From contig JAKQKW010000114.1 in NCBI GenBank assembly GCA_029560455.1, positions 19,046 to 83,045 on the forward strand: a DNA stretch of 64,000 nt, given 5' to 3'. The notes beneath the pieces are model-generated. The model was not told the DNA's origin and searched no databases. It was given only the letters and a program-made list of their open reading frames with translations. Positions within the stretch are counted from its first letter, which is position 1. Each line of letters starts with the position of its first letter. This DNA comes from Candidatus Rifleibacteriota bacterium (lineage in GTDB: Bacteria > Riflebacteria > Ozemobacteria > Ozemobacterales > Ozemobacteraceae). A program made the position numbers and the translations under genes. Of the stretch, positions 1 through 8,660 are shown piece after piece.

Positions 1-177
1 AAACTGCCCGATCGGCAGGTAATCGAAGCTCTCAAGAAGGGCTCATACAAGATTGCCGAATCGCTTACCGATAACTGGATGAACATTGTAATCGAGTGGT
101 TCAAACCGGGTGAAATCAAGCGCAACCCGAGAACCGGCAAGCTCAAACCGGTGGTCGATGAAAGATTCAAAGCCTGA
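1..177 (+). CDS. C-terminal end of an unidentified protein (5' end outside window)
   Basis: An open frame enters from the left edge and stops with TGA at 175-177, giving the last 58 residues of a protein. The tail is basic, contains the segment NIVIEWFKPGEIKRNP and ends in ERFKA. I do not recognise a family. It is the only gene on the + strand before the minus-strand run that starts at 361, and a REP-like palindrome region follows directly after its stop. The frame is uninterrupted, so it is likely a genuine gene end rather than a chance frame. Confidence 0.6.
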   Translation, partial: KLPDRQVIEALKKGSYKIAESLTDNWMNIVIEWFKPGEIKRNPRTGKLKPVVDERFKA

Positions 178-189
178 CCAGAGGCATGG

Positions 190-305
190 CAAAAATTCGT
201 CATTCTCGCGTTTATGCCCCAGAGGGTACAGTCGGGAATCTGATTAACAACAGCTTAGATCCCTGCTTCCCCCCTTATCCGGGGGCAAGCGCAGGGATGA
301 CGCAC
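190..305. repeat. Pair of REP-like palindromic units in opposite orientation
   Basis: Between two convergent genes lie two imperfect palindromes. The first begins CGTCATTCTCGCG (194-206) and ends GTCGGGAATCT. The second has perfect outer arms ATCCCTGC (259-266) and GCAGGGAT (291-298), an inner C-run/G-run stem, and ends GGGATGACG. The CGTCAT edges face outward, as in paired REP units (BIMEs). No coding sequence is supported here. The second unit may also act as a terminator for the left-edge gene. Confidence 0.5.
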
Positions 306-360
306 AAACTGACGTTTCTTGGATTCAAATGTGACAGAGGACAAAACAACGGGTGTTGCC

Positions 361-705
361 TCAAGTTTCCGGGGCGGCATTTTTTGTTGCCGGTGCTTTG
401 TTTTGTCTGCTCTTTGGGACCGCTTTTTTATGGCTTTCGGCGAAATGTCTTATCAGCAGCAGTTTTTCGGTGCGGCTCAGTTTTTTTATTGCGATTTCGC
501 GTTTTGAAGCGGCCGAGCGGTCGGGGTGCGGTTCGGTATACCTCAGGCTGACCGGTCCGCGCCCGCGGGTAAATCGGGCGGCGGTACCGTCGTTGTGAGC
601 CTGCAGTCGCTTCTCGATGTCGTTGGTTATGCCCGTATAAAGGCTGCCATCACGACATTCGAGTATGTAGACGGTCCAGTGACCGTCTGCTTCAGATTTT
701 GTCAT
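361..705 (-). CDS. GIY-YIG superfamily protein (UPF0213/YhbQ type)
   Basis: A 114-residue protein of the small single-domain GIY-YIG class. The N-terminal half has the paired motif strands VYILECRDGSLYTGIT, followed by the conserved arginine stretch KRLQAHNDG and then the R-rich segment ARFTRGRGP. The helix SAASKREIAIKKLSR is typical of the YhbQ subfamily. Members have a nuclease fold and are linked to DNA repair, but their substrate is poorly defined. The lysine/alanine-rich tail after residue 95 is extra. The ATG overlaps the stop of the upstream cyclase gene by 4 bases, so the two are probably co-transcribed. Family call firm, function uncertain. Confidence 0.85.
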   Translation of the reverse strand: MTKSEADGHWTVYILECRDGSLYTGITNDIEKRLQAHNDGTAARFTRGRGPVSLRYTEPHPDRSAASKREIAIKKLSRTEKLLLIRHFAESHKKAVPKSRQNKAPATKNAAPET

Positions 706-2300
706 TTTTCTGACTTTTTAACATGGTAGTAAACCAGCGGCTTTTCTACATTCTTTACCGGTGCCGATTCGGGGCCGGCAAATAACCATTTGCCGCTGGC
801 CATTGCCAGTTCTCTGACCTTTTCGGTCGCAAGAATCTGGTTGGCTTTGGCGAGGCCCTGCAGGCGGGCGGTAATGTTCATGCCTGAACTGAAGGCGGTG
901 AGATCATCGTTTGGCCCGATCAGGCCGACAACGGCCGGGCAATAATTGGTGCCGATCGCAACCCCGAATTTTTCGAAGTCAGGATGTTTCTGAATGTCGA
1001 TGTTTTCGGGCAGACGCAGAAAATCGGTGGTGTAGTCAACGATAATCCTGGCGGATTCGAGCACCTTGTCGACTATGGCTGCCGCATCAGCTTCGTAGAA
1101 TGGTGGGCCGAACAGCAGAATCAGACAGTCGCCAACCACCTTGTCGAGGCAGGCACCAAGCGGGAAAACACGATGAATGATGCCGTTCGACCACTTGTCT
1201 ACAAGATTGGTAATGCGCTCAGGGGTCTTGAGAATCTGCTCGCTCATCTTGGTAAAGCCTGAAATATCGGCAAAAATGATACCGATCTGTTCTTCTCGCG
1301 GGGTGAGATAAATCTTTTCGTAGCCTGGCTCAGAGATAAGCCTGCTGATAACCGTATCCGGAAAAAATTTGCGCAGTGCGTTGCGCTCGCGGTTGAAGTC
1401 GACGAGGCGCTGTCTGAGAGTTTCTGCGAATACCTGCACGATCTCACGTGAGAAAATCGAAAAGTTGTTGCCTTGTTCGGGTACGAAAATCACTTTTCCG
1501 ATAAGATTCTCTTCTATCAGGCCGTCAAGCAGGTAGGTTATCGTCAGATTTTCTTCGCCGACCACTTTTTTTAAGGCTTCAGTATTTGCCGAGAGGCAGT
1601 TTCCATGGTCTTTGATAAAGGCGTCGAGGCCGGCGTGCTTCATTTCTACCGAGTCGTGAATTCTCTGGTCACCTTCGTAGACCAGATAGTTGATGTTTTC
1701 GACACCGGTCAGCTCATGGTCTGAATAAAGAATTATAAGCTTTCTGAACGGAACTTCCTTTTTCAGAACATAAACGGCGCCATCGATAGAATCTACGATC
1801 GAGTGGTTTTTCAGCGCTGACTGTACGCCCATGATCAGACTGTGTTTGAGGCTGCTCGAATGAATGCCGAAGAAGAAACCGTCAAGCAGCTCACTGATGC
1901 AATCGAGCATTGCACTGCCAAGATTCTTTTCGGGGGCTTTGTCCTGCGCAAATGCAAGAGCTATCGATCCGGTGGTTTTGCCAGCCATCTCGATTGGCTG
2001 AGCATACCAGAGTATGCCGTTAAAATTGAAGTTTATTGCCCTGCTGATCTGGTGTAACTGTGGTACCTGTCTTTTGATATTATCGTCGCAGGCACCAAAG
2101 CAGAAAACCCGGTGATTCAGGTTTTCATCCTGAGTTTCAACGAAAAGCGAAACCACGTTTAATTTGCCAGCCAGAAAAAGAAAGACTTTTCCGAGCGAGG
2201 TTTCGAGATCGTGATGAGCGGTCTGTAATTTTTCGATAACACCATCGAGTTCGAGCTGAAGATCACGCAGCAGCTGAAGTTCCTGCAGATTAAAACTCAT
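702..2300 (-). CDS. Class III adenylate/guanylate cyclase with N-terminal sensory region
   Basis: A soluble 532-residue protein. Residues 1-40 look helical or coiled coil, about 45-300 form a GAF-like regulatory region (inferred from layout), and 335-525 form a class III nucleotidyl cyclase domain. Metal-binding aspartates are visible in FADISGF (D345) and KVVGDCLILLFG (D391). The purine-contacting lysine is K387, and the transition-state Asn/Arg pair is in MNITARL. The second adenine-selecting position, usually Asp, reads Ser, so nucleotide preference is open. It should make cAMP or cGMP in response to a cytoplasmic signal. The start is supported by AAGAGGTG five bases before the ATG. The GIY-YIG gene overlaps its end. 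Confidence 0.88.
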   Translation of the reverse strand: MSFNLQELQLLRDLQLELDGVIEKLQTAHHDLETSLGKVFLFLAGKLNVVSLFVETQDENLNHRVFCFGACDDNIKRQVPQLHQISRAINFNFNGILWYAQPIEMAGKTTGSIALAFAQDKAPEKNLGSAMLDCISELLDGFFFGIHSSSLKHSLIMGVQSALKNHSIVDSIDGAVYVLKKEVPFRKLIILYSDHELTGVENINYLVYEGDQRIHDSVEMKHAGLDAFIKDHGNCLSANTEALKKVVGEENLTITYLLDGLIEENLIGKVIFVPEQGNNFSIFSREIVQVFAETLRQRLVDFNRERNALRKFFPDTVISRLISEPGYEKIYLTPREEQIGIIFADISGFTKMSEQILKTPERITNLVDKWSNGIIHRVFPLGACLDKVVGDCLILLFGPPFYEADAAAIVDKVLESARIIVDYTTDFLRLPENIDIQKHPDFEKFGVAIGTNYCPAVVGLIGPNDDLTAFSSGMNITARLQGLAKANQILATEKVRELAMASGKWLFAGPESAPVKNVEKPLVYYHVKKSEK

Positions 2301-2324
2301 AACGGCACCTCTTGATCATAATTT

Positions 2325-3017
2325 TTACTCTTTAAGACTGTAAGCAAGCACTTTCCAGGTGACAAACCCGGCTATGAGAAGCCAGACGATACCAACCAGC
2401 CAGTCGGGCATGAACAGCATCTCGCCTATTTTATAGGCATCTGAACCCCTCACCGAGCGGTCAATAAGGTCTTCTTTTATATCGATCAGAACATAGAAGC
2501 ATGACGTCAGACCGAGAAATTTGAGAAACTGGTCACAGATTTTTTCATTCGAATAGGCTGCCAGAGCCAATAGACCAAAACCGGTCAGAACACAGATAAT
2601 TATGCCCTCAAGATTGCGAACCCAGATCAGGGTTACCCCGAGGAGCAGCACGCCAAGGCCGGCAGTTATCTGCTGATCAAATCTGGTTTTTACAGCACCC
2701 AGAAGAATCAGACAACCCCAGAGCAGGCTGCCAAGGTAGCCCGCACTGATAACGATGAACCTGATGCCGCCGGTTGTCCAGCAAACGCCGCCCTGATTAG
2801 CATTTAGTTCGATTCTCACAATGCTGCCACCTGTAAAAACAGCTGCCAGCCCGTGAGACAGTTCGTGAAAGAATACCGTCAGATATTTGATTGGCAGAAC
2901 GATTGCTGAATCCCAGAAGTAGACGGCGACGAGAAAAAGAACCAGCGGCAATACCATGCCTGCGGCATTGCCGGTTGGTTTTTCGTTAAGCGGTGCGAAT
3001 TCTTCCATGTTTGTCAT
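2325..3017 (-). CDS. M50-type membrane metalloprotease-like protein
   Basis: A 230-residue polytopic membrane protein with the zinc signature HELSH (H51, E52, H55) inside a hydrophobic segment, as in the M50B-like group of site-2-protease relatives. Several further hydrophobic helices follow. I do not see the second M50 motif (NxxPxxxLDG), so activity is likely but not certain. The ATG overlaps the stop of the giant membrane-protein gene by 4 bases. That implies translational coupling, and the giant protein is one possible substrate or partner. Confidence 0.75.
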   Translation of the reverse strand: MTNMEEFAPLNEKPTGNAAGMVLPLVLFLVAVYFWDSAIVLPIKYLTVFFHELSHGLAAVFTGGSIVRIELNANQGGVCWTTGGIRFIVISAGYLGSLLWGCLILLGAVKTRFDQQITAGLGVLLLGVTLIWVRNLEGIIICVLTGFGLLALAAYSNEKICDQFLKFLGLTSCFYVLIDIKEDLIDRSVRGSDAYKIGEMLFMPDWLVGIVWLLIAGFVTWKVLAYSLKE

Positions 3018-6000
3018 TCAGCTGCCTGTGGCTTGAAAGAAAAGAAACGGTTCAGCAGATAAAGCGACAGGGTTGCCGAGAACCCAAGCTGCACAAAGTG
3101 GTCAGCCTGGTAAAGTTTGAGATAGACAGCGATTGCGAGAATAATACCCTGCACGGCAGTAACAAGGAACCAGGTGTAGCGATTCTCTGAAGTGAACATC
3201 TTTATCAGGCCAACTGCCATAATTATGCCGACCAGTATCATGATGAACTGGAAAAGGAAGCCGCGCCCCTTTCTCGGATTGATCAGCATACCTTCAATGT
3301 ACGGGGCTTTGCCGCTGGGGTCAATCTGCAGCATCGAAAAAGATATCGGCCAGCTGGTTGTCGGAATCTTAAATTTAACCGGCAGCAGGCCGCTCTGGCC
3401 AAAAACCTTTTCACTCTGGCGTGACTGCATCTGAATCTGCGAAGAACCCTTCTGACGTTTCTGCATCGAAGTGTAAGAACTCATTGATGAAAAATACGAG
3501 CTGTTGTCGAGAAATCTTGTTTCTGCTGTCTTCATCAGACGGTCGACATTGCCCGTTTCACGCATAAGCTCATAACCTTCTGGCAGATAGACGATCCAGC
3601 TCAGCTCGCTGATCGGCAGATGAGCGGTCGGAAGCTCCATATAGGTGTGATTGAAGGCCGAAAGCTGGGTGCCAAGCTTGATGGCATAAACAATTTCTAC
3701 CGGAAAGGATTTGGATTCGCCTCTTTCAACCGCCGATCTTACTATTGGCAGATTGTAGGCGCCAAAGTCAGGGTCAAAGCCAGATCTTACCGACAGCCCG
3801 GCTACCTGGGTGCTCCAGAGTTCTGTTTTTGCAGTGCCTATGACTGGCAGCTTAACTTTAAGAAACTGTTCTGAATTGTTGATGACTTCATAAACGACGC
3901 GGGTCAGCAGGTAGCCATCTTCGTTCAGCAGGGTCATGGCTTCGGCCCGGTCGATAACGGCAGTCTGTTGTTCGATGTCTTCTGGCCTTGCAATAGAAAG
4001 CGACATGCTGTTCGGGTGTCTGAGAAATTTGAATGCATAAGGAGTTTTTTCGGGTCGTTCCCGTGACCAGTCTTTGAGAAACTCGGCAGCCACCACGGGT
4101 GAATAACCCTGTGGCGCGCCACTCACAGAAACTTCGAGGGCTGCCATGCAACCAATGCCAAGCAGACCCCATGACTGTTCAACATCGAGAGGAATAATCT
4201 CTGGAACAGTGTAGGCACCGTCTTTGAGATTCTGAATGTCTTCTTCGAATTCGACGGCAACCTCGGTGCTGCCACGAATTTTTGATTTAAAGACGATGTC
4301 GAGGCGGCGGCCCTTTTCTTCGACTATTTTCCAGTCTTCAATCAGCTTGTTTTCGACCTTGAGAACCCTGATGCGTTCAGGTAACTGAAAACTGGCGGTG
4401 GCGATGCCTGCGCCGCCCATGATTTTCAGCTCAAAGATGCTGGTTCCGGTTACGAACCCCTCTTTAAAGTGCAGAAGGTTCTGCTGACGAACCGTGATGC
4501 GGGTTTTTTCTTCTATGACCACTGGTTCTTCCTGGGGTTCGTCGGCAGTCGGTTCTGGTTTTACTTCTGCCGGTTTTGCCATGCTGACATTTCGGTAAAG
4601 CTCGACATTAACCACCTGGGTGGGTGGAAGAATGGCGCGAAAAACCGTTTTGTCAGGCGTGCGTTCGCTGTTGCGCAGAACTCCCGGGTCGATCCAGGCT
4701 TCGCAGTCTTTTTCGTTGATGGTGAGCTGTAGAGTCGATATACAGACCGGGATCATTTTGAGATCGAATCTTCTCAGGTGGCGATACTCGCTCGACGAAA
4801 TCGGAATGAAGAATTCGACAGTTACCATTGCTGGTCCTGAGGCATTAGTCATGAAACCATAGGCAGTTTCGCCACGGTCTTCGATCAGGGTCATGGCAAG
4901 CGGGTTATCGTTCAGGGATGCAGAAGATGGAACAGCTTCAGTAGACAGCAGGCCGATCTTTTTCCAGCTGCTGTTAAAGAGGTTGAGTTTGAACTCAGCC
5001 TTGAATCTGACGCCCTGCTCTTCAACAGTACCATGGTATTTGACTGCTTCGAAGCGGTATTCGCTCGGGGCGATGATTTCGGGAACAGGTTTAGGGGTAA
5101 TATCTTTGAGATAGTTGTAGTCTTCTTCTGGTATGATTACGACCCGATCGCCCGAAGGCAATACTTTTGACAGATCCTGAAACGGGGCCATAACCCTGAT
5201 TTCACGAAAATCTGCTGAAATTGCAGGAGCAGAAGCAACTGCCAGCATCACGAGAACCAGTATCAGCAGTATGCCAGTATTTGCCTTGCCGGCATCGGGG
5301 GGATTTTCGGCGTTCAGATTGATTGTCGGAGGCGTGGAAGAATCATCGGTTTCTGGCAGTTTGACGAAGCGCAGCAGCCAGACAGATTTCCAGATTACCG
5401 CACCGACAATTGCCAGCCAGAAGCCTGCATTTGCCGCATCGCCGATGGTTTTAAGCTTAAGGTCGATCAGTGAAATCAGAATTACTATGATTGCGGCGAA
5501 GGTAATTTTCTCGGGCATGCGCAGAAATGAGCCGGCAACGAAGTAGAGGGCGCTGAATACTGCGATAATGAACGCAACAACCTCGGCCGAATTCAATACC
5601 GAGTTCCAGATGTAACTGACTCTGACGCTGGGGCAGGTAGAGTTGGCAACCAGAGCTCCGTCTGATGCAATTTCGGCCATTACCAGATCGCGTTCGAGAG
5701 TATAGAAGTTTTTGGTCATGATAAATTTGCTCTTGATTGGCTGCATGCCGCGAACTCTGGCATTGCCGAACCCTGACTGAGAAACCCCGAGGGCGGCTGT
5801 GTCTTCCTGAACATCTTTGCCCTCAAAAGCTTTTGCCTTTGATTTTTCAAAAATGGCAGATTTCGATTCGCGCCTGGGTTCCATCTCATTGGCAGCCATA
5901 TCGCTTCTCGGATATGAAGGCGCGGCGGCCACCTGCTGGGCGACGTCTTCTATCGGTCCGTGCAGCTGGCAGTAAATATTGCCGGTTTCTGCAAGATTAC

Positions 6001-8557
6001 CCTGCGAAAAATAACGACAGCCAGCCTCTGGTGGGTATGGTCGGTTCTTGAGATACTTTCCGTTTACCAGCCGGTCGATGTCGAGCGAGGTCATCATGCT
6101 GTCAGGCTGGGTATCCATGTTATACATTTCAACCGCACCGAGCAGAACTCGCTGATTGGCATAACAGGCTTTGTCTCTTGCCTGTTCTCTGGCCTTTCTG
6201 AAGTTTGGAACCGCCAGTGCGGCCAGAACTCCCAGAATGAGAACGACAATCATCAGCTCGACAAGTCTGAAGCCTTTGCCGCCGAAGATAAAGCCGAATA
6301 CGGTGCAGATAAAATTCCAGATCCAGGTAAGTATCGCCACGAGCAGCTTACGGGAAACGATTGCCAGGATGATGGCCGCAACAAAGATTAGAAAAACGAT
6401 GGCATCAGGGTTTCTTACCAGCAGCCAGGCTGCCCGCAGCATGTGCATGAAGCCTCTGAAGAAATATGGATCTTTGCGGGTCTGCGGGTCTTTGACCGTG
6501 CCCGAAAAATCGTAAAGGTGATAATCTTCGGGGGCATAGAGATACCATGAAAAGCGCGAAACAGGAATGTCGACCAGGGGTGGCGTAAAGGCAAGGCTGC
6601 CGCGCCATTTTACTTCTCCAACCGGTTCCTTGATGGTGATCTGCAGGTTCATATCGACCGGTTCGCCGACGATCTGACTCATTTCAAGAGGTATCTGGAC
6701 TACGCCGGGGACCTTGCTGTTAACCGGTTTGACCGGAACACCGCCGCGGAATGTCGATACGACTTCTGAGCCTGATGCCAGCTGCAGCTGCAGATACTGT
6801 TTGTTATTGTTGCGGATATTCATGGTGACCAGAGTGCTGCTGGAGCGATTGGTCGTGAAAGTGGTTTTCACATCCATGCTGTCGGCAACAACGGTTTGCT
6901 GCGGAACATCGAGATAACGCTTGATGCGGAGCCTGATGCCGGCAGGGCTGATATTCTGTCGCCAGGCGAGAAGAAGCGGGCGGGTGGCTTTGTCTTTAAG
7001 CGGTTGCGGAATTTCCAGCGGGTCCAGAGGGTAGACGCCTTTATTCAGTGGTTCTTTTTCGCTGTTGCCGGGCTGCACTTCGACAGATGACAGGGCTTCG
7101 ACGGCAATGGCGCCAAGCTCTCTTTCGACGCCGACGGGAGTGATTTCCGGCAGGCTGATAACCGGCAGGTTAAGGTCTACAGGGGCCTCATAGGCGATTT
7201 CGATCTGGCAGACGTCTTCGCGACCAGGCTGAAATTCGATGCGCAATTTTTTCTGGCCGCCCTCGCGCGTCATTTTCTGCGTTTGCGGGCGGTCGGCGTT
7301 AACTGCAACAATTTCGACATCATCTGGCAGGTTGAAGGTAAAGGTGTCGACCGGGGCCTTACTGATCGTGTAATTGAAGGTTTTCTGAACAAAAATCGAA
7401 GTTTCGCCAAGACTGGCGAGGGTGTGAGATCTGGCATAGACCAGCGGCTTTATAACTGGTTTTACCTGCTCAGTCTCCTGGTCCGGCGCTATTTCAGGGG
7501 TCTGAGTTGCGGTCTGTAGCTGTGTCTCATCGGTTACAGGTTTGGGCTCGTCTTTTACCATCGGCTGTTTTGAAAATTTGCGTCGCCACTTGATACTGAC
7601 ATCGCTGTTGGCACCAAGCCAGCCGATAAATTCACAGCCGCCGGTGGCATTGTCTTCGCTGACGTTGAAATCTTTGAAGCTGGTTGTGTCAATTGAAAGA
7701 ACGTCACGTTCTGATTTGAGGGTCATGAATGCAAGCGGTATTCTGGTTATGTTGAACTGCAGATTGAAGAGATCATCTATGTTCTGTACTGGCACGACAA
7801 AAGAAATGCGTGATTCGTGAAGCCCTTTACCGGATACCGGCAGCGAAAACATCGTGTCTTTCCAGTTGTTCTGGCTGAGGGTGTCGTTGGTTGCGCCAAA
7901 TGACTGATAGACGTTCTGCAGAATATTCTGTTTGCTCATCTTGCCGAACTGAACCTGACGGGCATTGCCGGCGAACCAGCTGGTCTTCAGGGTGGTCGGG
8001 CGGTCATTGAGGGTGACCGATTCAACCGCGAGACTGCCCCAGATCAGCGGAATTTCATGCCAGCCTTCGGTATATGTTTCGATTTTAAAACTGGCGTCGA
8101 TGAAGGCGAAGTTTTCTTCGATTCGCCCCGAAAGATGGACTGAGTTAACCTGATAGAGCAGCGGCGGCGGGTCGGCTACCGGTGTGGATTCTGAAGCAAG
8201 CCAGGCTTCTTTGGCCTTTTTCAGGCTTTCGAATTCTTCGATTGGCAGAATGAAATACTTGCCAACCTCTTTCTGCAGAACTTTGTAAAGATCTTCGTAT
8301 GGAACCAGCGATTTAATGGTATTGATGACAACCGGCTGCCCTGTTGATCTTGCTTTGTTGAATTCAGGGTTTGCAGAAGAGTTTATTATCTGCAGGGTTT
8401 CTGGCGTCTGATTCGCCTGCTGATTGATTACAGTGCCAATATTGGAAATATTGTTCTGCTGCTGGATTTCCTGAACCTGGATCCGGCTTTGCGAGAAGGC
8501 CGGCAGAGACAAAAAGAACGCAAGACAAATAGAAAGCAGCGCAAACCGCAGTTTCAT
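3014..8557 (-). CDS. Giant two-repeat membrane protein with an embedded pseudopilin module
   Basis: About 1847 residues. I place the start at the ATG after GGGGGGAAAC (protein begins MKLRFALL); a TTG four codons upstream would leave no ribosome site. Order: signal peptide (1-22), a large predicted beta-rich region (about 86-700), membrane helices (about 715-757), a pilin-like segment with a class III prepilin motif (KGFRLVELMIVV, about 759-870), more helices (about 985-1070), a second signal-like helix ending AISA (about 1094-1114), a second beta-rich region (about 1120-1790) and terminal helices. The two beta regions are related: PYEDLYKVL with ILPIEEFESLK matches PFQDLSKVL with IIPEEDYNYLK, and FSWYLYAPEDY matches LSWIVYLPEGY. 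Function unknown. It is co-transcribed with the M50-type gene. Confidence 0.85.
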   Translation of the reverse strand: MKLRFALLSICLAFFLSLPAFSQSRIQVQEIQQQNNISNIGTVINQQANQTPETLQIINSSANPEFNKARSTGQPVVINTIKSLVPYEDLYKVLQKEVGKYFILPIEEFESLKKAKEAWLASESTPVADPPPLLYQVNSVHLSGRIEENFAFIDASFKIETYTEGWHEIPLIWGSLAVESVTLNDRPTTLKTSWFAGNARQVQFGKMSKQNILQNVYQSFGATNDTLSQNNWKDTMFSLPVSGKGLHESRISFVVPVQNIDDLFNLQFNITRIPLAFMTLKSERDVLSIDTTSFKDFNVSEDNATGGCEFIGWLGANSDVSIKWRRKFSKQPMVKDEPKPVTDETQLQTATQTPEIAPDQETEQVKPVIKPLVYARSHTLASLGETSIFVQKTFNYTISKAPVDTFTFNLPDDVEIVAVNADRPQTQKMTREGGQKKLRIEFQPGREDVCQIEIAYEAPVDLNLPVISLPEITPVGVERELGAIAVEALSSVEVQPGNSEKEPLNKGVYPLDPLEIPQPLKDKATRPLLLAWRQNISPAGIRLRIKRYLDVPQQTVVADSMDVKTTFTTNRSSSTLVTMNIRNNNKQYLQLQLASGSEVVSTFRGGVPVKPVNSKVPGVVQIPLEMSQIVGEPVDMNLQITIKEPVGEVKWRGSLAFTPPLVDIPVSRFSWYLYAPEDYHLYDFSGTVKDPQTRKDPYFFRGFMHMLRAAWLLVRNPDAIVFLIFVAAIILAIVSRKLLVAILTWIWNFICTVFGFIFGGKGFRLVELMIVVLILGVLAALAVPNFRKAREQARDKACYANQRVLLGAVEMYNMDTQPDSMMTSLDIDRLVNGKYLKNRPYPPEAGCRYFSQGNLAETGNIYCQLHGPIEDVAQQVAAAPSYPRSDMAANEMEPRRESKSAIFEKSKAKAFEGKDVQEDTAALGVSQSGFGNARVRGMQPIKSKFIMTKNFYTLERDLVMAEIASDGALVANSTCPSVRVSYIWNSVLNSAEVVAFIIAVFSALYFVAGSFLRMPEKITFAAIIVILISLIDLKLKTIGDAANAGFWLAIVGAVIWKSVWLLRFVKLPETDDSSTPPTINLNAENPPDAGKANTGILLILVLVMLAVASAPAISADFREIRVMAPFQDLSKVLPSGDRVVIIPEEDYNYLKDITPKPVPEIIAPSEYRFEAVKYHGTVEEQGVRFKAEFKLNLFNSSWKKIGLLSTEAVPSSASLNDNPLAMTLIEDRGETAYGFMTNASGPAMVTVEFFIPISSSEYRHLRRFDLKMIPVCISTLQLTINEKDCEAWIDPGVLRNSERTPDKTVFRAILPPTQVVNVELYRNVSMAKPAEVKPEPTADEPQEEPVVIEEKTRITVRQQNLLHFKEGFVTGTSIFELKIMGGAGIATASFQLPERIRVLKVENKLIEDWKIVEEKGRRLDIVFKSKIRGSTEVAVEFEEDIQNLKDGAYTVPEIIPLDVEQSWGLLGIGCMAALEVSVSGAPQGYSPVVAAEFLKDWSRERPEKTPYAFKFLRHPNSMSLSIARPEDIEQQTAVIDRAEAMTLLNEDGYLLTRVVYEVINNSEQFLKVKLPVIGTAKTELWSTQVAGLSVRSGFDPDFGAYNLPIVRSAVERGESKSFPVEIVYAIKLGTQLSAFNHTYMELPTAHLPISELSWIVYLPEGYELMRETGNVDRLMKTAETRFLDNSSYFSSMSSYTSMQKRQKGSSQIQMQSRQSEKVFGQSGLLPVKFKIPTTSWPISFSMLQIDPSGKAPYIEGMLINPRKGRGFLFQFIMILVGIIMAVGLIKMFTSENRYTWFLVTAVQGIILAIAVYLKLYQADHFVQLGFSATLSLYLLNRFFSFKPQAAE
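5950..6290 (-). other. Pseudopilin-like module inside the giant protein
   Basis: In the frame of the giant protein, around residues 757-868, lies a complete pseudopilin-type N-terminus: Gly-Phe at a would-be cleavage site, Glu at +5, a hydrophobic helix, then the amphipathic continuation ALAVPNFRKAREQARDKAC. The C-terminal part ends NIYCQLHG, matching the Cys-x-x-His-Gly ending of small pilins. Such modules normally start a protein. Here it is embedded after more than 750 residues with no stop or frameshift. Confidence 0.75.
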
Positions 8558-8578
8558 GTTTCCCCCCAATTAGCTGTC

Positions 8579-8596
8579 AGGCTGAATCGTCAGCCT
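8579..8596 (-). promoter_or_regulatory. Perfect hairpin in the leader of the giant gene
   Basis: Arms AGGCTGA and TCAGCCT (7 bp) enclose a 4-base loop. It starts just after the predicted transcription start of the giant gene and ends about 20 bases before its ATG. There is no T-run, so a role as operator or mRNA-stabilising stem is more likely than termination. Confidence 0.45.
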
Positions 8597-8598
8597 AA

Positions 8599-8627
8599 AG
8601 TGTACAGCAAAAGGGCGGGGGGTTCAA
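8599..8627 (-). promoter_or_regulatory. Sigma-70-type promoter for the giant gene
   Basis: On the minus strand TTGAAC and TACACT are separated by exactly 17 bases, about 50 bases before the ATG. It lies between the terminator of the upstream gene (8628-8657) and the leader hairpin, so the giant/M50 genes probably form their own unit. Confidence 0.6.
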
Positions 8628-8657
8628 TAAAAAAGGCATCTGCCGGCAAACGGCAGA
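8628..8657 (-). terminator. Intrinsic terminator after the 8661-9491 gene
   Basis: Arms TCTGCCG and CGGCAGA with a 5-base loop, followed on the minus strand by TGCC and a run of six T. It starts four bases after the stop of the caspase-like candidate gene. Confidence 0.6.
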
Positions 8658-8660
8658 AAA

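Noticed and set aside
5960..6391. 143-codon + strand frame inside the giant gene
   Set aside because: It is antisense to the pseudopilin module, has no start context and no homology-like pattern.
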